The notes below the pieces were generated by a model. It made no database searches. It was given only the letters and a program-made list of their open reading frames with translations, and was not told where the DNA came from. DNA of 64,000 nt, taken from contig NZ_JACHBY010000007.1 of assembly GCF_014200495.1 (NCBI RefSeq), positions 124,001 through 188,000 of the forward strand. The letters run 5' to 3'. A program made the position numbers and the translations under genes. The stretch's first letter is position 1, and each line of letters starts with the position of its first letter. Below are positions 36,601-44,934 of this stretch, one piece after another. Source of the DNA: Mucilaginibacter geliditolerans. Its GTDB lineage: Bacteria; Bacteroidota; Bacteroidia; Sphingobacteriales; Sphingobacteriaceae.

Positions 36601-36952
36601 ATCTGTTCAAAACTACAATCGTTTAGCTTCTTCACAGGATAAAGTGTTTGGTACAGCTGTATTAAACTCAAACATTCCGGAGGAATTTAATAGCTACTAT
36701 ATAGAAAACGGGGACTTTTGGAAAATTGATAATATTAACGTAGGATACACTTTCAAACAGGTGAAATCGAAATATATCCGTAACATCAGGGTGTATGTGT
36801 CAACATTAAACACATTTACTATTACCGGGTATAAAGGAACAGATCCGGAGGTGCCGCTTACTGGTGGCAGTGCACTTTCTCCAGGTGTGGAATCCCGTGA
36901 TGCTTACCCATCTGTCAGGACCTTTACGTTAGGGTTTTCAGCTCATTTTTAA
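33623..36952 (+). CDS. SusC/RagA-family TonB-dependent outer-membrane transporter with STN domain
   Basis: This 1109-residue SusC-type porin imports oligosaccharides with its SusD lid. In order: signal peptide, an STN signalling domain (about 43-120; LSTALKQLEKEANLKFVYP), a carboxypeptidase-regulatory-like domain (about 147-225; GKVTDEENMPLPGVTVKIKG), a TonB plug (starting EVVVIGYGSQRKSDVTSAV, with VDGVPGDLLT and SVLKDASATAIYGVNGSNG) and a 22-strand barrel ending in LGFSAHF. The STN domain allows signalling to the FecR/FecI pair. I chose ATG 33623; a TTG start at 33584 adds 13 residues. The substrate is likely an arabinose-containing glycan (inferred from GH127). Confidence 0.95.
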   Translation: MKIYLQNHFDWCKIMKITFSQIVIILIFTGMSYATTSKGQAVLQQRFDVNIHSTSLSTALKQLEKEANLKFVYPKSLVAGEVDVAIDAKQQTLGEILTAILQPRGIAFAYIGDRIVLSKINEPVNETDPKTPETDATMPADNNIKTITGKVTDEENMPLPGVTVKIKGTSLGTQTNIKGEYSLSTSDANSTLVFSFIGFVQQEVLINGQSTINIQLKGTPSNLNEVVVIGYGSQRKSDVTSAVATVQAKDFVSGPVTDAAALLKGKVAGLSVSNPSGDPNAQSQIILRGINTIGGANTAPLVIVDGVPGDLLTVAPEDIAEISVLKDASATAIYGVNGSNGVIIITTKHSNGGITEISYNGSISTQQISKAPKLLTAQDYRNQIAAGTRDSSYDKGSSTDWMKAIENKFPLSELQNLTFRGGNNQTNYLASLDYRFLNGIFQQSNHQQITGRVDINHSMLDGKLKFNLGLLQTNFNDLPFNYYDYEQVFKMNPTAPVKEPNGSYYQEPNNFEYQNPVSDIYNTDQPQSSYRDKYNATITILPVDGLRLVATGSYQKSGYLNQYFANFQNISTIRDAQNGVASTASGQSIDRYLNLSAEYSKAVGNHHFALLAGYEYQDDDTFNSSITNHDFPTDDPSLGYNDIGLGAAQKNGLDVIGSSRYQTNLISYFGRFTYNYKDKYLLLASLRIDGASQLYGAKEPYGKFPSVQAGWKITKEDFMADQHIFDDLKLRIGYGVTGNQPAAGFLGVGLLGYGNYILYNGQWIQTLGPSQNANPDLRWEQKHETNIGLDYTMFKGLINGTIDVYDNKTTGLLYNYQVPSPPNLYPNTEANVGTLENKGIEVAINVNPIRQKDFQWTSGFTFSTNSNKLISLSNDLYKATVPYFVTGNTGDPITTSTNIVQVGQPIGQFFGFKVVGVSPDGKWIYQEPNGKDVPYDQFNHAFSDKQVLGNGLPKYYAGWNNTINYKNWDFSVTMRGAFHFQILNSLRMNYENTSVQNYNRLASSQDKVFGTAVLNSNIPEEFNSYYIENGDFWKIDNINVGYTFKQVKSKYIRNIRVYVSTLNTFTITGYKGTDPEVPLTGGSALSPGVESRDAYPSVRTFTLGFSAHF

Positions 36953-36985
36953 TGAACCAAATTCAAAAGCTAAATATCAATTAAG

Positions 36986-38614
36986 ATGAAAAAGATATAT
37001 TATATAATTAGTGGGATAATTATTCTTTGCGGGCTTTATTCCTGTACGAAATTGGATGACAAAGATCATGCAACCATCGTGGCCAGTCAATTTACGCCGG
37101 GCCCGGGTGATGTTGCTGCCCTGGTAGGTGTGCCATATACCAATTGGCGAACTTTAGAGTTAGGCAGGAGTGCCAATGCGATATGGCGGACCAATGAAAT
37201 ATCAGCAGATGAAACCGTAATCCCCAAAAGGCCAAATGGTTGGGTAGATGGCGGCGTTTATCAGCGTATGCATTACCATAAATGGACGGCTGATGAAGAC
37301 AACTGCTACCAGATATGGACAAATGCCTATGCGGGAATTACCAATTGTAACCGCTTGCTTTATCAGATAGATGACGGTTTAATTCCGGTAACTGCTTCCA
37401 CCAAAACACAGATCGAGGCGGAATTAAAGGTACTAAGGGCCTCATTCTATTATGCCCTGATCGATTTTTTTGGAAATGTGCCGATCATTACCAAATTTGA
37501 TGTGCCAGCAGGATTTTTACCGACGCAAAGCACAAGGGTACAAGTGTATACATTTATTATTTCTGAGCTGACCACAAATATACCACTCTTGAGCGCTACC
37601 AATGATGCAACCACCTACGGCAGGTTTAATCAATGGGCTGGTTATGCTTTACTGGCGAAGATGTACTTAAATGCAGGCGTATACACAGGTACACCCGATT
37701 GGGCCGACTGTATTACTGCTTGTAACCAGGTTATTAATTCTGGTTTATATATCCTTGAACCTGTTCAGGCCAGCGTTTTTGCAACTGAAAATCAAAATTC
37801 AAAAGAAATTGTTTTTTCTATACCTTTTGATAACGTATATACAGCTGATGGTAGCACAGCCTGGACATTGCACATGGAAACATTGGAACCCGAAAATCAG
37901 GCTACTTATAATTTTCAAAATTCGCCATGGGGTGGTATTTGCGCTATCCCTCAGTTTATTAACACTTTTGATGCTGATGATAGCCGATTGGCAGACAATT
38001 GGATACAAGGGCAGCAATATAGTTCGTCAGGGGCTATTCTGATTGGTCAATTAGGTGCTTATACCGGCAAGCCACTGGCTTACATCAATCAACTTCCGGG
38101 AGTTGATTCATCAGAGGAAGTTCATGGTTTCAGACTTGGTAAATACCAGATTGCCAATGGCGAACTTGTGGGTATGAGCAACGACTTTCCATTGTTCAGG
38201 TATGCTGATATTTTGATGATGAAAGCTGAAGCTTCGCTTAGATCAGGTGATGCTGGTACGGCTGCAACACTGGTTACACAGGTTAGGCAAAGAGATTTTG
38301 CCAGCAATCCAGCCAAAGCTACGGTTACTGCAGCACAGCTTAGTCAGCCAACTGTTTATGATTATGGATTAAGAAACCATCTGGCAACTACGCATGATAT
38401 TGTGAGTGATATACAATATGGCCGAATGTTGGATGAGTTAGGATGGGAATTTGCACAGGAGGGCCGCCGCAGGCAGGATCTGATCAGGTTTGGCGTATTT
38501 ACTACAAAATCATGGTTATCGCATTCGCCAAATGGTGCTTACAGAACGTTATTGCCTATTCCAACAAGTGCAATTCAAACAAATGGTAATCTTAAACAAA
38601 ATACAGGGTATTGA
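36986..38614 (+). CDS. SusD/RagB-family glycan-binding lipoprotein
   Basis: This 542-residue outer-membrane lipoprotein has a lipobox ending in Cys20 (LYSC). It is built from the SusD helical/TPR fold: the N-terminal SusD-like part to about residue 230 (NAYAGITNCNRLL, AELKVLRASFYYALIDFFGNVP, GYALLAKMYLNAGVY) and a C-terminal SusD domain with RYADILMMKAEASLRSG and ELGWEFAQEGRRRQDLIRF. It forms the hinged lid over the SusC channel, 33 bases upstream, and captures oligosaccharides at the cell surface. A strong terminator follows at 38683. Confidence 0.95.
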   Translation: MKKIYYIISGIIILCGLYSCTKLDDKDHATIVASQFTPGPGDVAALVGVPYTNWRTLELGRSANAIWRTNEISADETVIPKRPNGWVDGGVYQRMHYHKWTADEDNCYQIWTNAYAGITNCNRLLYQIDDGLIPVTASTKTQIEAELKVLRASFYYALIDFFGNVPIITKFDVPAGFLPTQSTRVQVYTFIISELTTNIPLLSATNDATTYGRFNQWAGYALLAKMYLNAGVYTGTPDWADCITACNQVINSGLYILEPVQASVFATENQNSKEIVFSIPFDNVYTADGSTAWTLHMETLEPENQATYNFQNSPWGGICAIPQFINTFDADDSRLADNWIQGQQYSSSGAILIGQLGAYTGKPLAYINQLPGVDSSEEVHGFRLGKYQIANGELVGMSNDFPLFRYADILMMKAEASLRSGDAGTAATLVTQVRQRDFASNPAKATVTAAQLSQPTVYDYGLRNHLATTHDIVSDIQYGRMLDELGWEFAQEGRRRQDLIRFGVFTTKSWLSHSPNGAYRTLLPIPTSAIQTNGNLKQNTGY

Positions 38615-38682
38615 TAATAAAGATATTTGTAAGTTGGTTACTTATAAATTGGTTAGTACTATAATATAGTGCAATTTTTCTG

Positions 38683-38713
38683 ACAGAGGACAGTATACCT
38701 GTCCTCTGTTTTT
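38683..38713 (+). terminator. intrinsic terminator after the susD gene
   Basis: A perfect 11-bp stem ACAGAGGACAG/CTGTCCTCTGT (38683-38693, 38699-38709) with a 5-base loop is followed by TTTT. It separates the susCD transcript from the GH127 and sxt-like genes downstream, or partly attenuates read-through into them. Confidence 0.88.
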
Positions 38714-38737
38714 AAGCTTTTATTAAAACAGTGGTTG

Positions 38738-40744
38738 ATGAAGAATATGAAAATGAAAAATCTGCTCATTGCAGTGCTATTGTATGCGGGCGCAGCTGAT
38801 GCCCAGGTAAAAGATTATCCGATACAGCCGGTAACCTTTACCAAAGTAAAACTCGACGATAAGTTTTGGTCGCCGCGGATTGAAACCAACCGCACGGTAA
38901 CCATACCCGCATCGTTTGCACGATGCGAGAATACCGGCCGGGTTAAGAACTTTGAAATGGCTGCCGCAAGAAAGGGCTCATTTTGTACCAAATTTCCTTT
39001 TGATGACACTGATATTTATAAAACGATAGAAGGTGCATCATACTCAATGGCAGTGCATCCCGACCCTAAACTGGCTGCATATGTTGATTCCCTGATCACG
39101 ATTGTAGGTAAAGCGCAGGAACCTGATGGTTACCTATATACCGCACGTACTATTGACCCCTTGCACCCGCACCCATGGTCGGGCCCGGAGCGTTGGGTAA
39201 AGGAAAATGAACTGAGCCATGAGTTATATGATTCGGGCCATATGTTCGAAGCTGCCAGCGCTCATTATTTAGCAACTGGTGAAAGAAATTTCCTTGATAT
39301 CGCACTAAAAAATGCCGACCTATTGGTTAAAACCTTTGGTCCCGGTAAAAGGCATGTTGCACCCGGGCATGAAATTGTGGAGATGGGGTTGGTGCGCCTA
39401 TACCGTATAACCGGCAAAAAGGATTACCTGGATCTGGCCAAATTCTTCATTGATGAAAGAGGTAAGCGCCAATATGATAAGACTGCTAATGATGAATGGA
39501 AAAACGGTATGTATTGGCAGGATAATGAACCGGTTGTTGATCAGGATGAGGCTGAAGGGCATGCTGTGCGTGCTATGTACCTGTACTCAGGCATGGCTGA
39601 TGTTGCTGCTTTAACCGGCGATAAGCAATATATAGATGCCATCGACCGCATTTGGAACAACATGATCAGCAAAAAAATATACGTACAGGGCGGAATAGGT
39701 GCTGTACCCAATGGCGAACGTTTCGGCGCGGACTATGAACTGCCAAATGCTACAGCTTATAATGAAACCTGTGCCGCCATAGGCGATGTGTTCTGGAACC
39801 AACGCATGTTTTTATTGCACGGCGATTCAAAATATATTGATGTGCTGGAGAAGGTACTTTATAACGGGTTGATCTCGGGTGTAGGGTTGGACGGTAAATC
39901 ATTCTTTTACACCAATGCCATGCAGATAACCGATGGCTTTACCCACCCGGCAATGGAGCCAACCAGATCGGGATGGTTTGAATGCTCATGCTGCCCAACC
40001 AATATGGTGCGATTTCTACCATCTTTGCCCGGTTATATTTATGCGCAAAAAGGTAATAGTATTTATGTGAACCTCTTCATAGCCGGTACAGCAAATATCA
40101 GCCTGGATAATAAAAATGTTAAGATTACCCAGGTTAATAATTACCCATGGAGCGGGGCGCTATCACTTGATGTTGAACCGCAAACACCTGCGCGCTTTAA
40201 TGTACTCGTACGCATACCGGGCTGGAGCCGTGCAAAGGCAATACCATCTGATCTGTATAGCTTTGAAAATAAAACACCATCAAATATCATCATCAAACTT
40301 AATGGTCGCCCCGTAAAATACACCATTCAAAATGGCTACGCGGTTATTAATAACCAATGGAAAAAAGGTGATAAAATAACGCTGAATTTACCAATGGATG
40401 TTAAGGAAGTGATAGCTAATAATGCTGTAAAGGTTGATAGTAATAAAGTTGCTTTACAGCGCGGCCCGATCATGTATTGCGGCGAATGGAAGGACAATTC
40501 CGGTAAGGTGAGTAATGTTATCATTCCACGTAATACCGTTTTTAAACCGACTTATGAAGGCGATCTGTTAAATGGCGTAATGGTATTAAAAGCTGAGGTG
40601 CTGAAAAGAGATAGCTTATACGGCAAGGTTAAAAAAGCAGAATTTACCGCTATTCCTTATTATTCATGGGCAAACAGGGGTAAGGGCGAAATGATGGTTT
40701 GGTTTCCGCAAAGTGTGAATGCAAAGGAACTGGTTGCTAAATAA
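38738..40744 (+). CDS. GH127 beta-L-arabinofuranosidase-like glycoside hydrolase
   Basis: This 668-residue secreted enzyme belongs to glycoside hydrolase family 127 (DUF1680). The signal peptide ends near GAADAQ. Catalytic landmarks match the B. longum HypBA1 layout: acid/base Glu327 (GERFGADYELPN), zinc ligands Glu343 and Cys345 (NETCAAIG) and the Cys418-Cys419 pair (ECSCCPTN), one of which is the nucleophile. It should release terminal beta-L-arabinofuranose, though relatives act on other sugars. I chose the first ATG at 38738; 38747 is also possible. The stop lies 16 bases before the SGNH hydrolase gene, so the two probably share a transcript. Confidence 0.9.
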   Translation: MKNMKMKNLLIAVLLYAGAADAQVKDYPIQPVTFTKVKLDDKFWSPRIETNRTVTIPASFARCENTGRVKNFEMAAARKGSFCTKFPFDDTDIYKTIEGASYSMAVHPDPKLAAYVDSLITIVGKAQEPDGYLYTARTIDPLHPHPWSGPERWVKENELSHELYDSGHMFEAASAHYLATGERNFLDIALKNADLLVKTFGPGKRHVAPGHEIVEMGLVRLYRITGKKDYLDLAKFFIDERGKRQYDKTANDEWKNGMYWQDNEPVVDQDEAEGHAVRAMYLYSGMADVAALTGDKQYIDAIDRIWNNMISKKIYVQGGIGAVPNGERFGADYELPNATAYNETCAAIGDVFWNQRMFLLHGDSKYIDVLEKVLYNGLISGVGLDGKSFFYTNAMQITDGFTHPAMEPTRSGWFECSCCPTNMVRFLPSLPGYIYAQKGNSIYVNLFIAGTANISLDNKNVKITQVNNYPWSGALSLDVEPQTPARFNVLVRIPGWSRAKAIPSDLYSFENKTPSNIIIKLNGRPVKYTIQNGYAVINNQWKKGDKITLNLPMDVKEVIANNAVKVDSNKVALQRGPIMYCGEWKDNSGKVSNVIIPRNTVFKPTYEGDLLNGVMVLKAEVLKRDSLYGKVKKAEFTAIPYYSWANRGKGEMMVWFPQSVNAKELVAK

Positions 40745-40760
40745 GCGATATTTATAATAC

Positions 40761-42608
40761 ATGGAAAAACGGTTATCAAAGCGAAAATTAAGCTGGTTCA
40801 GGGCTTTTGCTGTAGTTATACCCTTAATTATTTTAATAGTTACCGAATTGCTTTTACGCGTTTTTGATTACGGACATGATAGCAGCCTGTTTATCCCTTA
40901 CCCGGATAACACTGATTATTGGGTAATGAATAAGTATGCCTCCGAGCGCTATTTTACAGATACCGCGAATGCCACCAAAGGAAGCATTGAGCCATTTAAA
41001 ATTGAAAAAGCACCAAACACATGCAGGATCTTTGTTTTGGGCGAATCAACCACTGCGGGCTATCCATACTTTCATAACGGGTCATTTCATCGCTGGTTGC
41101 AATACCGTTTAATGCATACTTATCCTGATGTAAAGTTTGAGATAATTAACGTTTCTCTTACTGCTGTAAATTCCTATACGGTTCTTGATTTTGGTAAGGA
41201 AGTAGTGAAATATCAGCCGGATGCAGTATTGGTATATACCGGTCATAATGAATATTACGGTGCTTTGGGCATAGGCTCAACCAGCCATATTGCCAATAAC
41301 AGGTTTTTAGTTAAAACGGTGCTGTATCTGCGCAAATTCCGGCTGGTGCAGTTGTTTGATAATATCATCAATAAATTTAAAGCAGCCCCATCCGGTGATA
41401 TCGATCAGCGAGACAACCTGATGAAAAGGATGGCTGCCAATCAGCAAATACCTTATGGTTCACCAGCCTATCTGGCCGGGATCACCCAGTTTCAGGATAA
41501 TATGGATGAGCTTTGCCGGTTGATGCAGGATAAAAATATCCCGGTATTTTTAAGTACTTTGGTAAGTAATGAAAAGGATATCAAACCATTTATAAGCGAG
41601 CTGGGAAAATCAGCATCAGCCGATGAACAGTTCAATTTAGCCAATGCATCATACAATGCCGGTAAATACGTATTAGCCAAACAGCAATATGATAAGGCAA
41701 AGGAACTGGATATGCTGCGTTTCAGGGCACCTGATGCCATGAACCAGATCATTGTAAAACTCAGCCAAAAATATAATGATGTTCATTTGGTTGATACAAA
41801 AAGTGTATTCGAACAACATTCACCAAATGAGATTATCGGAAATGAAACCATACTGGAGCATGTGCATCCTAACCTTTATGGTTACGCGCTGCTTTCTGAT
41901 GCATTTTATCAGGCTATAGAAAAAGAAGATATTATAAAAGCTAAGCCGGCACAGCAAATATCATTTGCGCAATTGTTAAAGCAAATGCCGGTAACTAAGG
42001 TCGACTCATTAAATGGTGCTTACACCATTATGATGCTGGAAACAGGCTGGCCATTTAATAAACCTATTCCGGCTGGTTTTAAACGGGGAAATACCATTGA
42101 AGAGCAACTGGCAGGCGCGTTATCAACCGGCAGGATTAATTGGCTCGATGCGATGAATCAATTGTTTCAGTACAGCATGAAAGCAAACGACAAAGCCACG
42201 GCTTTAAAAGCTGTTGAGGCTGTTATGCTTGAATATCCGCAAAATACCACTTACCAGGTGTATGCTGCCCGGTTAAGTTTCGATCAGGGAGATTATGATA
42301 ACGCCATATTTTATTTTAAGCGATTGTATGATAATGACCCCTCGCTCACTAATACAGAAAATATGTACCTTGTATTATTAAAAACAGACCGGCCGGGCGA
42401 TGCTGTTCCATATATCGGATCTGCCATAAAAATGCCAGGCAGCAATCCACAGCTTAATAGTTTATTATTAATAGTAAATGAAATAGTCGATCTTGAAAAA
42501 AAGTTGACTGCTTCGTCAAATGATATAAATTTGCGTGAGCAGATCGCCATGGACTATAATAAAATAGGTGTTAATGAGGCTGCTGCAAGATATAGACAAA
42601 CGCAATGA
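40761..42608 (+). CDS. membrane-anchored SGNH hydrolase with TPR region (SxtL-position)
   Basis: This 615-residue protein has an N-terminal membrane anchor (about 12-33) and a GDSL/SGNH esterase domain (about 85-390). The nucleophile is Ser96 (FVLGESTTAG), the oxyanion Asn is Asn163 (YTGHNEYYG), and His369 lies in EHVHP, where Glu366 stands at the usual Asp position. A TPR-like insert (about 270-320; EQFNLANASYNAGKYVLAKQQYDKAKEL) and C-terminal TPRs (about 450-560) surround it. It heads a tight cassette with SxtJ-like, DUF5989 and carbamoyltransferase genes (gaps of 1, 7 and 2 bases). The predicted role is ester or carbamate hydrolysis, or acyl transfer, on the cassette's product. Confidence 0.85.
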   Translation: MEKRLSKRKLSWFRAFAVVIPLIILIVTELLLRVFDYGHDSSLFIPYPDNTDYWVMNKYASERYFTDTANATKGSIEPFKIEKAPNTCRIFVLGESTTAGYPYFHNGSFHRWLQYRLMHTYPDVKFEIINVSLTAVNSYTVLDFGKEVVKYQPDAVLVYTGHNEYYGALGIGSTSHIANNRFLVKTVLYLRKFRLVQLFDNIINKFKAAPSGDIDQRDNLMKRMAANQQIPYGSPAYLAGITQFQDNMDELCRLMQDKNIPVFLSTLVSNEKDIKPFISELGKSASADEQFNLANASYNAGKYVLAKQQYDKAKELDMLRFRAPDAMNQIIVKLSQKYNDVHLVDTKSVFEQHSPNEIIGNETILEHVHPNLYGYALLSDAFYQAIEKEDIIKAKPAQQISFAQLLKQMPVTKVDSLNGAYTIMMLETGWPFNKPIPAGFKRGNTIEEQLAGALSTGRINWLDAMNQLFQYSMKANDKATALKAVEAVMLEYPQNTTYQVYAARLSFDQGDYDNAIFYFKRLYDNDPSLTNTENMYLVLLKTDRPGDAVPYIGSAIKMPGSNPQLNSLLLIVNEIVDLEKKLTASSNDINLREQIAMDYNKIGVNEAAARYRQTQ

Positions 42609-42609
42609 T

Positions 42610-42987
42610 ATGAGCGATGATAATAGAAAATTTGGTTTCATAGTTGGTGGGGTTTGCCTGGTTATAAGTGCTTATAAGCTTGTTTTTCACCATCCTTATT
42701 TTATTGTTTTTGGCTGTATTGGTGCCGTGTTGATATTAGCGGCCCTACTTATACCATGGGTTTTAAACCCTTTACGTATATTGTGGGATAAAATAGGACG
42801 CGTTTTAGGTTTTGTTAATACGCATGTGATATTGTTTCTTGTTTTTTTTCTGCTGATAACGCCTATAGGTTTTATACGCAGGCTAAGGAATAAAAATTTG
42901 CTTGGCATTAAAAAAGTTAAGAACAAGAATAGTTACTGGCAACCTGTAAACATTGCTGAAAACAGCTCGCTCAAACAACAATTTTAA
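42610..42987 (+). CDS. SxtJ-family membrane protein
   Basis: This 125-residue protein has three predicted membrane segments (about 9-22, 28-49 and 67-88). It ends in a basic cytoplasmic tail with the IGFIRRLRNKNLLGIKK stretch typical of the SxtJ family, named after an uncharacterised gene of the saxitoxin cluster. The ATG at 42610 is one base after the stop of the SGNH gene; the longer in-frame start (GTG at 42568) overlaps it. The family is regularly found beside carbamoyltransferase genes. A scaffold or membrane tether for the carbamoyltransferase is a reasonable guess. Confidence 0.8.
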   Translation: MSDDNRKFGFIVGGVCLVISAYKLVFHHPYFIVFGCIGAVLILAALLIPWVLNPLRILWDKIGRVLGFVNTHVILFLVFFLLITPIGFIRRLRNKNLLGIKKVKNKNSYWQPVNIAENSSLKQQF

Positions 42988-42994
42988 CAATACG

Positions 42995-43144
42995 ATGGAA
43001 GTGATCGCCGAATTTTTCTTGTTCCTTAAATCGCGTAAACGCTTATGGTTATGGCCATTGGTCATATTTTTCCTGCTCCTTGGCTTATTACTTATCCTGG
43101 CCCAGGGATCAGTACTTGCACCTTTTATTTACTCGCTGTTTTAA
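42995..43144 (+). CDS. DUF5989 micro-protein (SxtK-like)
   Basis: This 49-residue protein has a short amphipathic head (MEVIAEFFLFLKSRKRLWLWP), a single membrane helix (about 22-38) and the ending SVLAPFIYSLF, the DUF5989 pattern. I start it at the ATG at 42995; the upstream in-frame Met at 42953 overlaps the SxtJ-like gene. It sits 7 bases after that gene and 2 bases before the carbamoyltransferase. Homologues of this size occur in the same position in sxt-type and NodU-type cassettes, so a membrane accessory role for the transferase is likely (inference). Confidence 0.75.
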   Translation: MEVIAEFFLFLKSRKRLWLWPLVIFFLLLGLLLILAQGSVLAPFIYSLF

Positions 43145-43146
43145 GT

Positions 43147-44928
43147 ATGTACATACTGGGTATATCTGCTTATTTTCATGATAGTGCAGCCTGTTTGCTT
43201 AAAGATGATCACATTATTGCTGCTGTACAGGAAGAGCGTTTTACTCGTAAAAAAAATGATGATAGCTTTCCGGAGCAATCCATCAGATACTGTTTGCGCG
43301 AAGCCGGAATAACATTAAAAGATGTTGACTGCGTGGTTTTTTATGAGAAGCCATTTTTGAAATTTGAACGCCTGCTGGAAACCTACTTTGCCTTTGCGCC
43401 TAATGGCTTCGTGTCGTTTTTAAAAGCTATGCCGGTATGGATAACGGAAAAACTGTTCCTGAAGAGGAATTTGAGTAAAGCTCTGAAAAGTATCGACAAC
43501 GAATGGAATAATGAGTTGTTATTTACCACCCATCATCAGTCGCACGCGGCCTCGGCATTTTATCCTTCCTCTTTTACTGATGCCGTTATCCTTACTGCCG
43601 ATGGCGTTGGAGAATGGTCTACAACATCGGTAGCCATCGGCAATAAAAATGATATCAAATTTGTAAAGGAAATCAGGTTCCCAAATTCTATAGGCTTATT
43701 GTATTCAGCTTTTACCTATTATCTGGGTTTTAAAGTTAATGTTGATGAATACAAAGTAATGGGCCTGGCACCTTACGGCAAGCCGGTTTATGTTGATGTT
43801 ATATTGAATAACCTTATCGATTTAAAGGATGATGGCTCATTTTGGCTCGATATGCAATACTTTAATTACTGCACCGGCCTTACCATGACATCACCGCGTT
43901 TTCATGAATTATTTGGCAGCACGCCACGCGGCCCACAACAGGAAATTACGCAATTTCATATGGATGTGGCATGTTCCATTCAGGCCGTTACCGAGCAGGT
44001 AATGCTAAAAATAACAATTGCTTTATACGAGGAATATAGGCTGGAGAATTTATGCATGGCAGGTGGTGTTGCCTTAAACTGTGTGGCAAATGGCAGGATC
44101 CTGAAAGAGTCGGGTTTTAAAAATATATGGATCCAACCCGCGGCAGGTGATGCTGGCGGTGCATTAGGAGCAGCATATGCAGTTTATTATCAATATTTGG
44201 GCAATAGCAGGACCGAAACAGCGCATGATAAAATGCAAAACGCGCTTTTAGGCCCTCATTATAATACAGCCGATATAAAACAGGAGCTAATAAACAATGG
44301 CATCGCGTTTGAAGAACCTGCACCTGATGACTATTACAAAATCATAGCCCGGTATATAGCAGACGGCAAAGTGGTAGGTTATTTTAAAGGGCGAATGGAG
44401 TTCGGCCCCCGGGCGCTGGGTGCCCGCAGTATAATTGCCGATCCCCGCAATGCGGATATGCAGTCGATACTCAATCAAAAAATAAAATTCAGGGAATCAT
44501 TCAGGCCTTTTGCGCCTGCTATATTGGAGGAGCAGGTCGCTGATTTTTTTGAAATAGATGCGCCGAGCCCCTATATGTTGCTGGTGGCTGATGTTAAACC
44601 AAATTATAGATTACCACTTTCTAACCAGGATGAACAACGCTCGGGGTTCGAAAAGTTAAAAATAGCCCGGTCAGTAATACCGGCCGTAACGCACGTAAAT
44701 AACTCTGCCCGTTTACAAACCGTTAACAAGGCTGATCATCCCGATTTTTATAACCTGATTAATGTATTTTATGAACTCACTAATTATCCATTACTTATAA
44801 ATACTTCATTTAACCGTATGGATGAGCCAATTGTAAATACCCCAACGGAAGCCTTGACGTGTTTTAATCAAACCGGCATGGATGTATTGGTGCTTGAAGA
44901 TTTAATAATAACAAAAAGTAGTTTATAG
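43147..44928 (+). CDS. NodU/CmcH/SxtI-family carbamoyltransferase
   Basis: This 593-residue cytoplasmic O-carbamoyltransferase uses carbamoyl phosphate to make a carbamoyl-adenylate and passes the carbamoyl group to a hydroxyl. Signatures visible: the N-terminal metal/Kae1-like motif ISAYFHDSAACLL with QEERFTRKKND, the His cluster HHQSHAASAFYPSSF, AGGVALNCVANG, GRMEFGPRALGARSI and LINTSFN near the end. I chose ATG 43147 because the family begins at MYILGIS; a longer frame to 43045 overlaps the DUF5989 gene. It closes the cassette begun at 40761. The acceptor could be a glycan, lipid or small molecule. Confidence 0.93.
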   Translation: MYILGISAYFHDSAACLLKDDHIIAAVQEERFTRKKNDDSFPEQSIRYCLREAGITLKDVDCVVFYEKPFLKFERLLETYFAFAPNGFVSFLKAMPVWITEKLFLKRNLSKALKSIDNEWNNELLFTTHHQSHAASAFYPSSFTDAVILTADGVGEWSTTSVAIGNKNDIKFVKEIRFPNSIGLLYSAFTYYLGFKVNVDEYKVMGLAPYGKPVYVDVILNNLIDLKDDGSFWLDMQYFNYCTGLTMTSPRFHELFGSTPRGPQQEITQFHMDVACSIQAVTEQVMLKITIALYEEYRLENLCMAGGVALNCVANGRILKESGFKNIWIQPAAGDAGGALGAAYAVYYQYLGNSRTETAHDKMQNALLGPHYNTADIKQELINNGIAFEEPAPDDYYKIIARYIADGKVVGYFKGRMEFGPRALGARSIIADPRNADMQSILNQKIKFRESFRPFAPAILEEQVADFFEIDAPSPYMLLVADVKPNYRLPLSNQDEQRSGFEKLKIARSVIPAVTHVNNSARLQTVNKADHPDFYNLINVFYELTNYPLLINTSFNRMDEPIVNTPTEALTCFNQTGMDVLVLEDLIITKSSL

Positions 44929-44934
44929 TTACGG

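Noticed and set aside
43045..43146. Longer N-terminus of the carbamoyltransferase
   Set aside because: It lies in another frame over the DUF5989 gene, and the family begins at MYILGIS.
40761..44928. Saxitoxin or other toxin biosynthesis cluster
   Set aside because: The sxtA-type polyketide synthase, amidinotransferase and oxygenases are absent; only the carbamoylation-type genes are shared.
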